Shown: positions 1 to 4,995, numbered from the stretch's first letter. The stretch: 5,884 nt of DNA from Desulfotomaculum sp. (GCA_012961725.1 DTYU01000029.1:1-5884); one strand, 5' to 3'. Notes: a model not told the origin generated them from the sequence alone. Program-made: numbers and translations.

Positions 1-49
1 CCAAACGCACCGCTTTCCGGTGCCGCTGGGATCGCCGAGGCGACCGAGA

Positions 50-103
50 CGGCAGAAGGAAGTGATTGTCTGCCGACGGAGCCTTTGCTCCGTCATTTGC
101 TTT
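50..103 (+). terminator. Structured leader with terminator-like hairpin upstream of ECF S component
   Basis: Two adjacent perfect stems are visible. CGGCAGA (50-56) pairs with TCTGCCG (69-75), and GACGGAGC (75-82) pairs with GCTCCGTC (87-94) around a CTTT loop. The second stem is followed by ATTTGCTTT, a weak U-tract. The strong GC stem lies about 55 bases before the ribosome binding site of the S-component gene, so it could be an intrinsic terminator of an upstream gene or the expression platform of a riboswitch or attenuator. Many ECF S-component genes are riboswitch-controlled, but I could not match bases 1-74 to a TPP, FMN, cobalamin, THF or preQ1 consensus. The aptamer, if any, may begin outside the window. 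Confidence 0.45.
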
Positions 104-161
104 CCCCTTGCCGCCCCGTGCCTTCCGATCCCCTGGCAATCCAGAACAAGGAGGAACAATT

Positions 162-755
162 ATGGAGCAGACACAACCCTCTCCCGCTGGCCGCCTGCGG
201 CTCAGCACCCACGACCTGACCGTGGCCGGCGTCTTTGGGGCGCTGGCCATCGTGCTGGCCTTCACCCCGCTGGGACTGATCCCCGTTCCCAATCCCACAG
301 AGGCGGCCACCAGCCTGCACCTGCCGGCCATCGTCGCCGGCCTCCTCGCCGGTCCAGTCGTCGGTGGCTTGGTGGGGCTGGTGCTGGCCATCTCGTCCTG
401 GTACCTCTACAGCGCGGCCTTTATGACCTTTGCTGGCGGCAACCTGCTGGTGGCTCTGCTGGCCGCCTTTCTGCCGCGCATCCTGATCGGCATCCTCGCC
501 TACTACGCCTACCGCCCCCTCCGACGCTGGCCCGCGCTGGCGGCAGGGGTCGCCGGGCTGGTCGGCACGCTGACCAATACCTTTGGCGTGTTGGGAATCT
601 TGATCTGGCTGGGGGTGCTCCCGACGGCGTTGCTGGTGCCGGTCTTTTCGATGAATGTTCCCATCGAGGTCGTCCTGGCATTGGTCGTCACCATCCCTGT
701 CGTCGCGGCGCTGCGGGCGACAGGGAGAGGCCAGATCGCTGCCGCGCGAGATTGA
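162..755 (+). CDS. ECF transporter S component (substrate-binding membrane subunit)
   Basis: This 197-residue protein is very hydrophobic, with about six predicted membrane helices (roughly residues 19-41, 55-77, 79-98, 99-117, 126-148 and 164-184). That fits the six-helix S (substrate-capture) subunits of energy-coupling-factor vitamin transporters. Family-like signatures are the LPAIVAGLLAGPVVGGLVGL stretch and GTLTNTFGVLG. The start at 162 is chosen because AAGGAGGA (149-156) sits 5 bases upstream; the same frame is open back to 66 but lacks such a site and would add a non-hydrophobic tail. The following gene, after 16 bases, is the start of an ECF ATPase, which supports the assignment. 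S components normally work with EcfA1/A2 and EcfT. The vitamin cannot be read from sequence; PanT/FolT-like or generic PF12822 members are the closest impressions. Very G+C-rich. Confidence 0.8.
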   Translation: MEQTQPSPAGRLRLSTHDLTVAGVFGALAIVLAFTPLGLIPVPNPTEAATSLHLPAIVAGLLAGPVVGGLVGLVLAISSWYLYSAAFMTFAGGNLLVALLAAFLPRILIGILAYYAYRPLRRWPALAAGVAGLVGTLTNTFGVLGILIWLGVLPTALLVPVFSMNVPIEVVLALVVTIPVVAALRATGRGQIAAARD

Positions 756-1215
756 CGGATTCGAGACGGTCGTGCTCCCCTTCATTGCAGTCAAAGAGCT
801 GGAACACGCCTATCCCCTGGAAGGCGGCGGGCAGGTACTGGCCCTGCGGGGTGTGGACCTGACCATCGAGCGGGGGGAGTTCGTGGCGGTTGTATGTCCC
901 GATAACCAGGTCCACAAAGGGAAAGCGCCGTTGGATCTCCTCCGCCGTGCCCTCCTGTTGGGCCATACACCCGGTGACGCCGACGACCATCTCCGGCCGG
1001 CGGCGCTTCAGCCGGCTCAGGTTCCCGAGCAGCCCCCAGACCTTGTTCTCCGCCGTCTGCCGTACGCAGCAGGTGTTGATCAGCACGAGGTCCGCCGTTT
1101 CAGGTCCAGCCGCCCGTTCATAACCCATCTCCTCCACGATCCCGGCCATTACCTCGCTGTCCCAATTGTTCATCTGACAGCCAAACGTGAATATGGTGTA
1201 CGTTTTTTTCTTCAC
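688..1215 (-). pseudogene. miaB: MiaB tRNA methylthiotransferase, N-terminal fragment fused to antisense ecfA
   Basis: Read leftward from GTG at 1215, the first ~113 residues match the N-terminal UPF0004 domain of MiaB, the radical-SAM enzyme that converts i6A37 to ms2i6A37 in tRNAs. Visible hallmarks are FGCQMN (C13), INTCCVR (C49) and VTGCMAQQ (C83), the three cysteines that bind the auxiliary [4Fe-4S] cluster, followed by VIGTYNRHELP. MiaB proteins are usually about 440-450 residues. Here homology stops near base 874-894, and the remaining ~60 residues to the stop at 688 are simply the reverse of ecfA and its flank. The radical-SAM CxxxCxxC motif and TRAM domain are absent, so the product would be inactive. 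GGTGAT lies 5 bases upstream of the GTG. MtaB/RimO relatives are less likely, because GCQMN and NTCCVR favour MiaB. Confidence 0.82.
772..894 (+). pseudogene. ECF transporter ATPase (EcfA/CbiO type), 5' fragment only
   Basis: From a GTG at 772 the frame reads about 41 residues typical of the N-terminus of an ECF/CbiO ABC ATPase: FIAVKELEHAYPLEGGGQ, then LALRGVDLTIERGEFVAVV. In the family the next residues are the Walker A loop (GPNGSGKST). Here the frame instead runs into C-P-D and then reads antisense through miaB, so Walker A, Q-loop, ABC signature and Walker B are all missing. The open frame continues to 1266, but nothing after about 894 is ATPase-like. It begins 16 bases after the S-component stop, as expected for an ecf operon, although the ribosome binding site is weak. 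The fragment cannot make a working ATPase. The break is either a genomic rearrangement or a chimeric read/assembly. Confidence 0.75.
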
Positions 1216-1233
1216 CGTTTAATCACCGTGATT

Positions 1234-1239
1234 ATTATA
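1234..1239 (-). promoter_or_regulatory. Possible -10 element for miaB
   Basis: The minus strand carries a perfect TATAAT hexamer 18 bases upstream of the miaB GTG. No good TTGACA-like -35 is seen 16-18 bases further upstream; the hexamers there are A-rich. A transcript from here would have a leader of only about 12 bases, which still includes the GGTGAT ribosome-binding sequence. Supported by one hexamer only. Confidence 0.3.
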
Positions 1240-1280
1240 CCATTAATGCAAACTTGCTTCTTTTGAGGCAGCGCCCGCTG

Positions 1281-1309
1281 GAATAAAAACTCTTTCTCCG
1301 GTCAAAATA
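1281..1309 (+). promoter_or_regulatory. Candidate sigma-G/sigma-F-type sporulation promoter for the DUF1540 gene
   Basis: GAATA (1281-1285) fits the sigma-G -35 pattern GHATR. After 17 bases comes CAAAATA (1303-1309), which fits the CAnnnTA form of the sigma-G -10. The ten bases 1300-1309 also fit the sigma-F -10 pattern GGnnAnAHTR. The predicted start, about 7 bases downstream, leaves roughly 20 bases before the GGAGGA ribosome binding site. No convincing sigma-A pair was seen between miaB and this gene. Sequence match only. Confidence 0.4.
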
Positions 1310-1349
1310 AACAAGAACCAAAAACCAATGGAAACGGAGGATTGAAAGA

Positions 1350-1598
1350 ATGGAACAACACATCCACTGCCTTGTCAACGACTGCCACTACTGGAGTCCG
1401 GGTAACGTCTGCAAGGCCAGCGAGATCATCGTTGCCACGGACAAATTCGCGGAGGCCAAGCCGGACGAGGTCGACGCCAAAATGGCGAAGCAGCTCGAAC
1501 CAACTCCTGCGGGCTCCCCTATGTCTACCTGCTGTAAGACGTATGTCGCCAAAGGTTCGGCCAAAACCACGGCGGACGCCGTCACGAGAACAATCTGA
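1350..1598 (+). CDS. DUF1540 domain protein (small cysteine-rich)
   Basis: The 82-residue product has the DUF1540 pattern: HCLVNDCHYWSPGNVC (C7, C12, C21), KASEIIV next, and a C-terminal STCCKTYVAK block (C61, C62). The spacing C-x4-C-x8-C followed by a distant Cys pair suggests a metal-binding or disulfide-stabilised fold. The family is common in anaerobic Clostridia and its function is unknown. Start choice: GGAGGA (1336-1341) is 8 bases upstream of the ATG. The gene is divergent from miaB and stands alone between a sigma-G-like promoter and a strong terminator, so it is probably a single-gene transcript. The promoter resemblance and the neighbouring spore-coat genes hint at sporulation expression (inference). 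Confidence 0.85.
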   Translation: MEQHIHCLVNDCHYWSPGNVCKASEIIVATDKFAEAKPDEVDAKMAKQLEPTPAGSPMSTCCKTYVAKGSAKTTADAVTRTI

Positions 1599-1617
1599 GC
1601 GGCGTAACGGACAGCCC

Positions 1618-1649
1618 GAGGAGCATCCAGCGAAGCTGAATGCCTCCTC
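1618..1649 (+). other. Imperfect hairpin between DUF1540 stop and terminator
   Basis: GAGGAGCAT (1618-1626) pairs with ATGCCTCCTC (1640-1649) with one bulged base; the 13-base loop contains AGCGAAGCT, which can fold further. It lies in the 3' untranslated region, 20 bases after the DUF1540 stop and about 28 bases before the terminator stem. It could stabilise the mRNA end or be part of a two-hairpin terminator. No match to a T-box or known riboswitch was recognised. Confidence 0.35.
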
Positions 1650-1676
1650 TTTCGGTGCCTGTTGAGACCGCTCGAG

Positions 1677-1708
1677 GAAACCCGGTTGACAGCCGGGTTT
1701 CTTTCTTT
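1677..1708 (+). terminator. Rho-independent terminator after DUF1540 gene
   Basis: GAAACCCGG (1677-1685) pairs perfectly with CCGGGTTTC (1693-1701) around the 7-base loop TTGACAG. It is followed by TTTCTTT (1702-1708). This is a textbook intrinsic terminator and separates the DUF1540 gene from the coat-protein cluster. Confidence 0.85.
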
Positions 1709-1750
1709 GAAACCGCGCCTGGTCTGTGGAAAAGTTCTTCGACTGCTTTA

Positions 1751-1780
1751 GGATAAAGTGACTGCAGCCGTAGCAAAATA
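1751..1780 (+). promoter_or_regulatory. Weak sigma-G-like promoter candidate for coat cluster
   Basis: GGATA (1751-1755) and CAAAATA (1774-1780) are 18 bases apart. The -10 is identical to that of the candidate promoter before the DUF1540 gene. The predicted transcription start would fall at about 1787, inside the AAGGAGG ribosome binding site (1786-1792), giving an unusually short leader, and the -35 has G where the consensus disfavors it. No alternative sigma-A pair stands out in 1709-1785. Confidence 0.25.
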
Positions 1781-1800
1781 CTAATAAGGAGGCGGTAGAA

Positions 1801-2028
1801 ATGATGCAGATCAGTATGAGTGAAATGGAGAAACTGCTGATCAGGGACAGCCTCGGCATCGAGCAGGTACGGCTCAAGAAATTGGCCGGTTACACCGAAA
1901 TGGTCCGCGACCCTGCACTAAAGGTGCTCTTAAACCAGATGCACCAGACGAGCCACCAGCACATAAACGCCCTGAATAACCTGTTGGGCCAGGCGGGAGT
2001 CCCGCAAAACCCGCCGACTTACTTTTAG
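1801..2028 (+). CDS. Small CotF-like helical protein, probable spore coat component
   Basis: The 75-residue product is almost all helix: about residues 6-34 and 37-64 form an amphipathic helical hairpin (LLIRDSLGIEQVRLKKLAGY, then ALKVLLNQMHQTSHQHINAL), followed by GQAGVPQ and a short Pro-rich end. The pattern resembles the half-four-helix-bundle, ferritin-like Coat_F/CotF family, and a clear CotF homologue lies 133 bases downstream in the same direction. No signal peptide or membrane segment is present. AAGGAGG (1786-1792) serves the ATG at 1801 (8 bases); the next codon (1804) is also ATG and could be used. The stop is followed at once by GAGGAG, which serves the next small ORF, suggesting one transcript. 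Family assignment is moderate because the protein is short. Confidence 0.65.
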   Translation: MMQISMSEMEKLLIRDSLGIEQVRLKKLAGYTEMVRDPALKVLLNQMHQTSHQHINALNNLLGQAGVPQNPPTYF

Positions 2029-2041
2029 AGAGGAGTTTTTC

Positions 2042-2172
2042 ATGGAGTGCCAGATCCAGCAAACCATACAGCGAAGGGATGAAAACGGGCGCCGGTATTT
2101 ATCTTGTTGATTCTTGCCGTCTTGGCGGTGAGATTACTTTCACAAGTAAGGAGGAAAGGGAATGCGGCTTGA
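2042..2172 (+). pseudogene. Small membrane-protein ORF with one-base frameshift (43 codons if repaired)
   Basis: An ATG at 2042, with GAGGAG (2030-2035) 6 bases upstream, opens a frame that stops after 22 codons (TGA at 2108). Adding one A to the AAAA run at 2082-2085 shifts it into the frame carrying KRAPVFILLILAVLAVRLL, a clear membrane helix, then SQVRRKGNAA and a TGA at 2170-2172. The repaired product is 43 residues: a soluble polar N-terminus (MECQIQQTIQRRDEKR), one transmembrane helix and a basic tail, so probably N-out/C-in or amphipathic membrane attachment. The repaired stop overlaps the ATG of the downstream CotF gene by 11 bases, as in translational coupling. Either a homopolymer sequencing error or a true inactivating or programmed frameshift. 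No family recognised; the hydrophobic segment in the un-started frame is the main evidence that it is real. Confidence 0.45.
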
Positions 2173-2581
2173 TGACAAGGATATCCTGGCGGATGCACTT
2201 GCAGACGCGAAATGTCACTCCGTAAACTATAACAAGGCTGCCCTTGAGTCCTTGAACGACCAGATAAGGAACACCTTCATCCGGTTGATGAACGACGAAC
2301 TTGCGGGCGCTAAGACGCTCTTCGACGCCATGCACCAGCGTGGCTGGTATCCGGTTGATATGGGGAAAAACGCCCCCGGAGCACAGCAGTACACCGATCC
2401 GGATGCAGGGGCGCGGGAGTACAGCCCCCAGCCCGGTGCGCGTCAGTGGGGGACGCAACCGGGAATGCACCAGGAATACGCCCCGCACCCCGGGGTGCGG
2501 CCGGAATACGGTCCCAGGCCGGAAGCCGGTCCCCGGCAGGAAACCGGTTTCGGCAGGCCCCAAGAACCGCAACGCTGGTAA
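2162..2581 (+). CDS. CotF-family spore coat protein with Pro/Gly/Tyr-rich repetitive tail
   Basis: The 139-residue product has an N-terminal Coat_F domain (about residues 4-65): KDILADALADAKCHSVNYNK, then a second helix LNDQIRNTFIRLMNDE and a third ending in MHQRGWYPV, the last being very characteristic of the family. CotF proteins are ferritin-like helical coat proteins of endospores. Residues 72-128 are a low-complexity tail of imperfect 8-10-residue units around PGARQWGTQ, PGMHQEYAPH and PGVRPEYGPR, rich in Pro, Gly, Gln, Arg and aromatic residues. This tail is absent from standard short CotF proteins and could aid cross-linking or hydrogel-like packing in the coat (inference). AAGGAGG (2148-2154) lies 7 bases before the ATG. 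The gene follows the small CotF-like gene and the frameshifted small ORF in one probable operon. Confidence 0.85.
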   Translation: MRLDDKDILADALADAKCHSVNYNKAALESLNDQIRNTFIRLMNDELAGAKTLFDAMHQRGWYPVDMGKNAPGAQQYTDPDAGAREYSPQPGARQWGTQPGMHQEYAPHPGVRPEYGPRPEAGPRQETGFGRPQEPQRW

Positions 2582-2598
2582 ACCAACGGAAAAAAACG

Positions 2599-2650
2599 GC
2601 TGAGAATGGGGACAGGGCTGTTTTCCCGCAAAGCAGCCTGTCCCCTCAGC
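2599..2650. repeat. Long GGGGACAG/CTGTCCCC hairpin, REP-like element or terminator
   Basis: GGGGACAGGGCTG (2608-2620) pairs with CAGCCTGTCCCC (2634-2645) with one bulged G. The outer arms GCTGA (2599-2603) and TCAGC (2646-2650) extend the stem after a 4-base bulge; the loop is 13 bases. It begins 17 bases after the CotF stop. No U-tract follows on either strand, so a simple rho-independent terminator is less likely than a repeat element or a structured 3' end. GGGGACAGG...CCTGTCCCC hairpins recur in many Firmicutes and other genomes as REP-like elements associated with RAYT (Y1) transposases (recalled knowledge). Copy number cannot be judged from one window. Confidence 0.6.
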
Positions 2651-2807
2651 ACGTTAAACCGAGTCCTCAGGAGCATCCTCACCGGTTAACTTACCGTCTT
2701 GTATTCGCAAAGTCGCGTGATGAGCGATTTCCCCTGCATACGTAGAGGCATACGCAGAGACATGAAGGGCAAGGCGATCGGCGTGAATGCCGGTTGCTTT
2801 ACAAATG

Positions 2808-2822
2808 CAAATTTCAAATTTG
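2808..2822. promoter_or_regulatory. 15-base palindrome, possible operator
   Basis: CAAATTT (2808-2814) and AAATTTG (2816-2822) are perfect inverted repeats around a single C. The site ends 11 bases before the candidate -35 of the tmc operon, where an activator or repressor dimer would bind. AT-rich symmetry can arise by chance, and no specific regulator is implied. Confidence 0.35.
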
Positions 2823-2833
2823 TCATATATGCA

Positions 2834-2862
2834 TTGACTTTTTAGACAGACTATGTTAATTT
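2834..2862 (+). promoter_or_regulatory. Candidate sigma-A promoter of tmc operon
   Basis: TTGACT (2834-2839) matches the -35 consensus at five of six positions. At 17 bases spacing, TAATTT (2857-2862) is a poor -10 (three of six); TTAATT at 16 bases is similarly weak. A strong -35 with a weak -10 next to a palindrome would suit an activated promoter. The leader to the ATG would be about 85 bases. Confidence 0.4.
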
Positions 2863-2956
2863 TAGTACTTAAATAAGCTGGAAGTTGTTTTGAACAATTA
2901 CCCCAAGGGAGATTCAAGGATACGAAGATTTTTATTTTTAAGGAAGGGAACGGTTT

Positions 2957-4261
2957 ATGGCTGAATCAGCGAATTGGGATTGGAATACAAAGGAGAAGTT
3001 GATTGCAGACGTAGGCGATTGGAAAAAGAAATTTAGTGAAGTCCATGAACTGGTTGTCAGCAGCGACGGCGAAAAGATAGCCACCGTGGTTCAGACAGAA
3101 GACGGCGGGTTTGCCACCTGCGTGAACGGAGAGGTGGGGGGAGACACCTTTGAGAGGATCTGGTCGCTAAGATTTACACCAACAAATCAGTTGGTTTGTT
3201 TGGTAATGCAAGATTTCGAATGGACAGTGGCTGTTGACAACGATCTCTGGGAAGAGAAGTTTGAGTTTATTTGGAACATGCAGTTAACCCCCGACGGCAA
3301 AGGAATCGCGGTTAATGTAAAAAAGGATGAGCAGCATGCGGCCTGCCTGAACGGCAAGACCTGGGACAACATGTTTACCGAAGCAAGAGACCTCGTTGTT
3401 AGCCCCGACGGTAAAAAAACCGCTTCTGCTGTAGCGATTAAATCGCTTCCAGAAGGGGACATCTTCGGCTTTCAGGAAGGTGTGTGGTCTGCGGCCATAG
3501 ATGGCATACCGTGGGACAAAAGCTTTGTAAACGTATGGGGCCTTACCTTTAGTCCGGACAGCAAGCACTTGGCAGCAGAAGTAAGGCTGAGTCTATATGA
3601 TTATACCATCGCCGTAGACGGAAAGGCTTGGGGAGAAGTTTTTGGCTGTGTCTGGGAGCCGGTTTTTGCGCCGAGAAGCGCCGATATAATTGCTCCGGCC
3701 AAAACCCCCGCAGGCTGGACCCTTGTAATGAATGGAAAACCCATTTGGGGTAAGTTTGTTCAGGTTTTGTACCCCAAATTCAGCCCCGACGGCCAAAGAG
3801 TAGCAGCCGTTGTTGCTCCTGATTTTGGCAAATGGACGGTGGCAGTGGATGGTTCTCCCTGGGGAAGAACCTTCAGTGATGCAGTTTGGCCTCCGGTCTT
3901 CAGCCCGGACGGCAGAAGAGTCGCCGCTATTGTCAAGGAGTCTAAACAGCCGATGCATATGCAGTCTGCCCTCCATAATATCCCGGGAAATGACAGGTGG
4001 ACGATCGTCGTCGATGGCACTCCGTGGCAGGAGGATTTCGACATGATTTGGGAGCCTGTCTTCAGCCCCGGAGGCGACACGGTAGCAGCAAAGGCTGAGC
4101 GAAACGGCAAGTACTGCATCGTGGTTAACGGCAGGCCTGGAAAGCAGTGGTTTGAAGCCCTCTGGGATCCTGTTTTCAGCCCTAACGGCGAAAAAATCTT
4201 AATCCGGTGCGTAGAAAACGGAAAATACTACCGACGGGTGGTACCGGTCGGTGAGGTATAA
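2957..4261 (+). CDS. tmcD: Tmc redox complex protein TmcD (tryptophan-rich repeat protein)
   Basis: This 434-residue cytosolic-looking protein (no signal peptide, no membrane helix) is built of repeated units like W-x-VAVDG-x-PWG...F..VWxPVFSPDGxxVAA. I count ten SPDG-type turns at about residues 35, 74, 111, 149, 199, 238, 276, 316, 370 and 408, mostly 37-40 residues apart, with two longer units (about 50 and 54). This is a PD40/WD40-like beta-propeller arrangement. There are about 23 tryptophans, which fits TmcD, described as a tryptophan-rich subunit of the Desulfovibrio Tmc complex. The cytochrome b and CCG/FeS subunits follow directly: tmcC begins 19 bases after the stop. GGAAGGGAA (2942-2950) precedes the ATG. 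Role is probably structural or in docking partners to TmcB; no catalytic motif is seen. A generic PD40-repeat protein is the alternative, but context argues for TmcD. Confidence 0.8.
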   Translation: MAESANWDWNTKEKLIADVGDWKKKFSEVHELVVSSDGEKIATVVQTEDGGFATCVNGEVGGDTFERIWSLRFTPTNQLVCLVMQDFEWTVAVDNDLWEEKFEFIWNMQLTPDGKGIAVNVKKDEQHAACLNGKTWDNMFTEARDLVVSPDGKKTASAVAIKSLPEGDIFGFQEGVWSAAIDGIPWDKSFVNVWGLTFSPDSKHLAAEVRLSLYDYTIAVDGKAWGEVFGCVWEPVFAPRSADIIAPAKTPAGWTLVMNGKPIWGKFVQVLYPKFSPDGQRVAAVVAPDFGKWTVAVDGSPWGRTFSDAVWPPVFSPDGRRVAAIVKESKQPMHMQSALHNIPGNDRWTIVVDGTPWQEDFDMIWEPVFSPGGDTVAAKAERNGKYCIVVNGRPGKQWFEALWDPVFSPNGEKILIRCVENGKYYRRVVPVGEV

Positions 4262-4280
4262 TTAACGGAGGTGTAAAAGT

Positions 4281-4946
4281 ATGGATGACTCGATGACCAG
4301 CCTCTATCTTTTCGTAAGGGGCCCACTGGTCTGGGTCGCGTTTATCGTATTCATCGTTGGCAGTATTTATAAGATCTGCGGCCTGATTTCTGTAGCCAAG
4401 AAGGACAAAGTCGTCCTGTCGTATTTCAGCCTCAAGTACAGTCTGCGGTCCATCCTTCACTGGCTGGTTCCCTTTGGCAGCAGGAACTGGCGAAGACAGC
4501 CTGTACTGACCATCGTAACGTTTGCATTCCATATCTGTCTTATTTCCATCCCGATATTTCTCCTTGCCCATAACATCCTTTGGTATGAATCCTGGGGGAT
4601 AAGCTGGTGGACCCTTCCTGAGGGAACGGCTGATGTAATGACGCTGATCGTCATTGCCGGCTGCGTTTACTTCCTCTGTAGAAGGTTGTTTTCACCACAG
4701 GTCAAGTATCTCACCTTTGCCTCCGACTACGTCCTGCTTGCGGTTGTTGCCCTGCCTTTCATCACCGGATTTATAGTGTATCACCAGTGGGTGCCATCAT
4801 TTATGGTAATCGTTCACATGCTTACTGGGGAGATTGCGTTGATGGTCCTTCCCTTTACCAGGCTGTTCCATATGGTCTTCTTCTGGTTTACCAGGGCTTA
4901 TACCGGTTCCGAGTTCGGCTTGGTGCGGCACGTAAAGGACTACTAA
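4281..4946 (+). CDS. tmcC: Membrane cytochrome b subunit TmcC (NarI/DsrM-like)
   Basis: The 221-residue protein has about five membrane helices (roughly residues 10-34, 75-99, 116-134, 147-168 and 173-201), as in the NarI/DsrM/TmcC cytochrome b family, which carries electrons between the quinone side and a cytoplasmic FeS subunit. Candidate heme b ligands are H84 (helix 2), H168 and H179 (end of helix 4, start of helix 5) and H197 (helix 5); H60 and H97 lie near helix ends. A positively charged loop (SRNWRRQP, residues 67-74) is likely cytoplasmic. GGAGGTG (4267-4273) is 7 bases upstream of the ATG; an internal ATG at codon 5 is less well placed. It sits between tmcD and tmcB in one operon; the gap to tmcB is 49 bases. 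DsrM is longer or paired with dsrK in a dsr context, and HmcE is the other possibility. Subunit naming rests on the neighbours. Confidence 0.78.
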   Translation: MDDSMTSLYLFVRGPLVWVAFIVFIVGSIYKICGLISVAKKDKVVLSYFSLKYSLRSILHWLVPFGSRNWRRQPVLTIVTFAFHICLISIPIFLLAHNILWYESWGISWWTLPEGTADVMTLIVIAGCVYFLCRRLFSPQVKYLTFASDYVLLAVVALPFITGFIVYHQWVPSFMVIVHMLTGEIALMVLPFTRLFHMVFFWFTRAYTGSEFGLVRHVKDY

Positions 4947-4995
4947 GGAACTGCGAGTCTTTAGGCTCAATCAGAGATGTGAAGGAGGACTTAAT

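Larger units (their letters stand above)
2651..2956. other. Intergenic region upstream of the tmc operon
   Basis: About 300 bases with no convincing gene. The left part (2651-2800) has near 50% G+C and, read leftward, an open frame of 87 codons (2917-2654, TTG start, no ribosome binding site) that I do not call. The right part (2800-2956) is AT-rich and holds a 15-base palindrome (2808-2822), a promoter-like pair (2834-2862) and the ribosome binding site GGAAGGGAA (2942-2950) of the next gene. About 95 bases lie between the promoter candidate and the start codon. Confidence 0.6.

Noticed and set aside
93..794. Minus-strand open frame of 233 codons
   Set aside because: Antisense of the S-component gene; the product is Gln/Asp/Gly-rich without domain-like features, while the plus-strand frame is a clear six-helix membrane protein.
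20..862. Long plus-strand open frame of 280 codons
   Set aside because: It is a different frame over the S-component gene, gives Arg/Pro-rich low-complexity protein, and has no good ribosome binding site. High G+C leaves few stops in all frames here.
895..1266. Continuation of the ATPase frame past the junction
   Set aside because: It is the antisense of miaB; no ABC motifs appear, so the open frame is accidental.
1599..1710. T-box or other riboswitch between DUF1540 and the coat cluster
   Set aside because: GAGACCGC only superficially resembles the T-box GGNACCGCG element, there is no specifier loop, and the downstream gene is not an amino-acid gene.
1302..1877. Minus-strand open frame of 191 codons
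   Set aside because: It runs antisense through the DUF1540 gene, the terminator and the start of the coat-like gene, and has no recognisable domain.
2099..2572. Minus-strand open frame of 157 codons
   Set aside because: Antisense shadow of the CotF gene; the plus-strand product has the characteristic MHQRGWYP family motif.
2680..2730. Cyclic-di-GMP riboswitch suggested by CGCAAAGTC
   Set aside because: The flanking P1/P2/P3 signatures, including the GGGCAAACC-like and CGGGCC-like segments, are missing.
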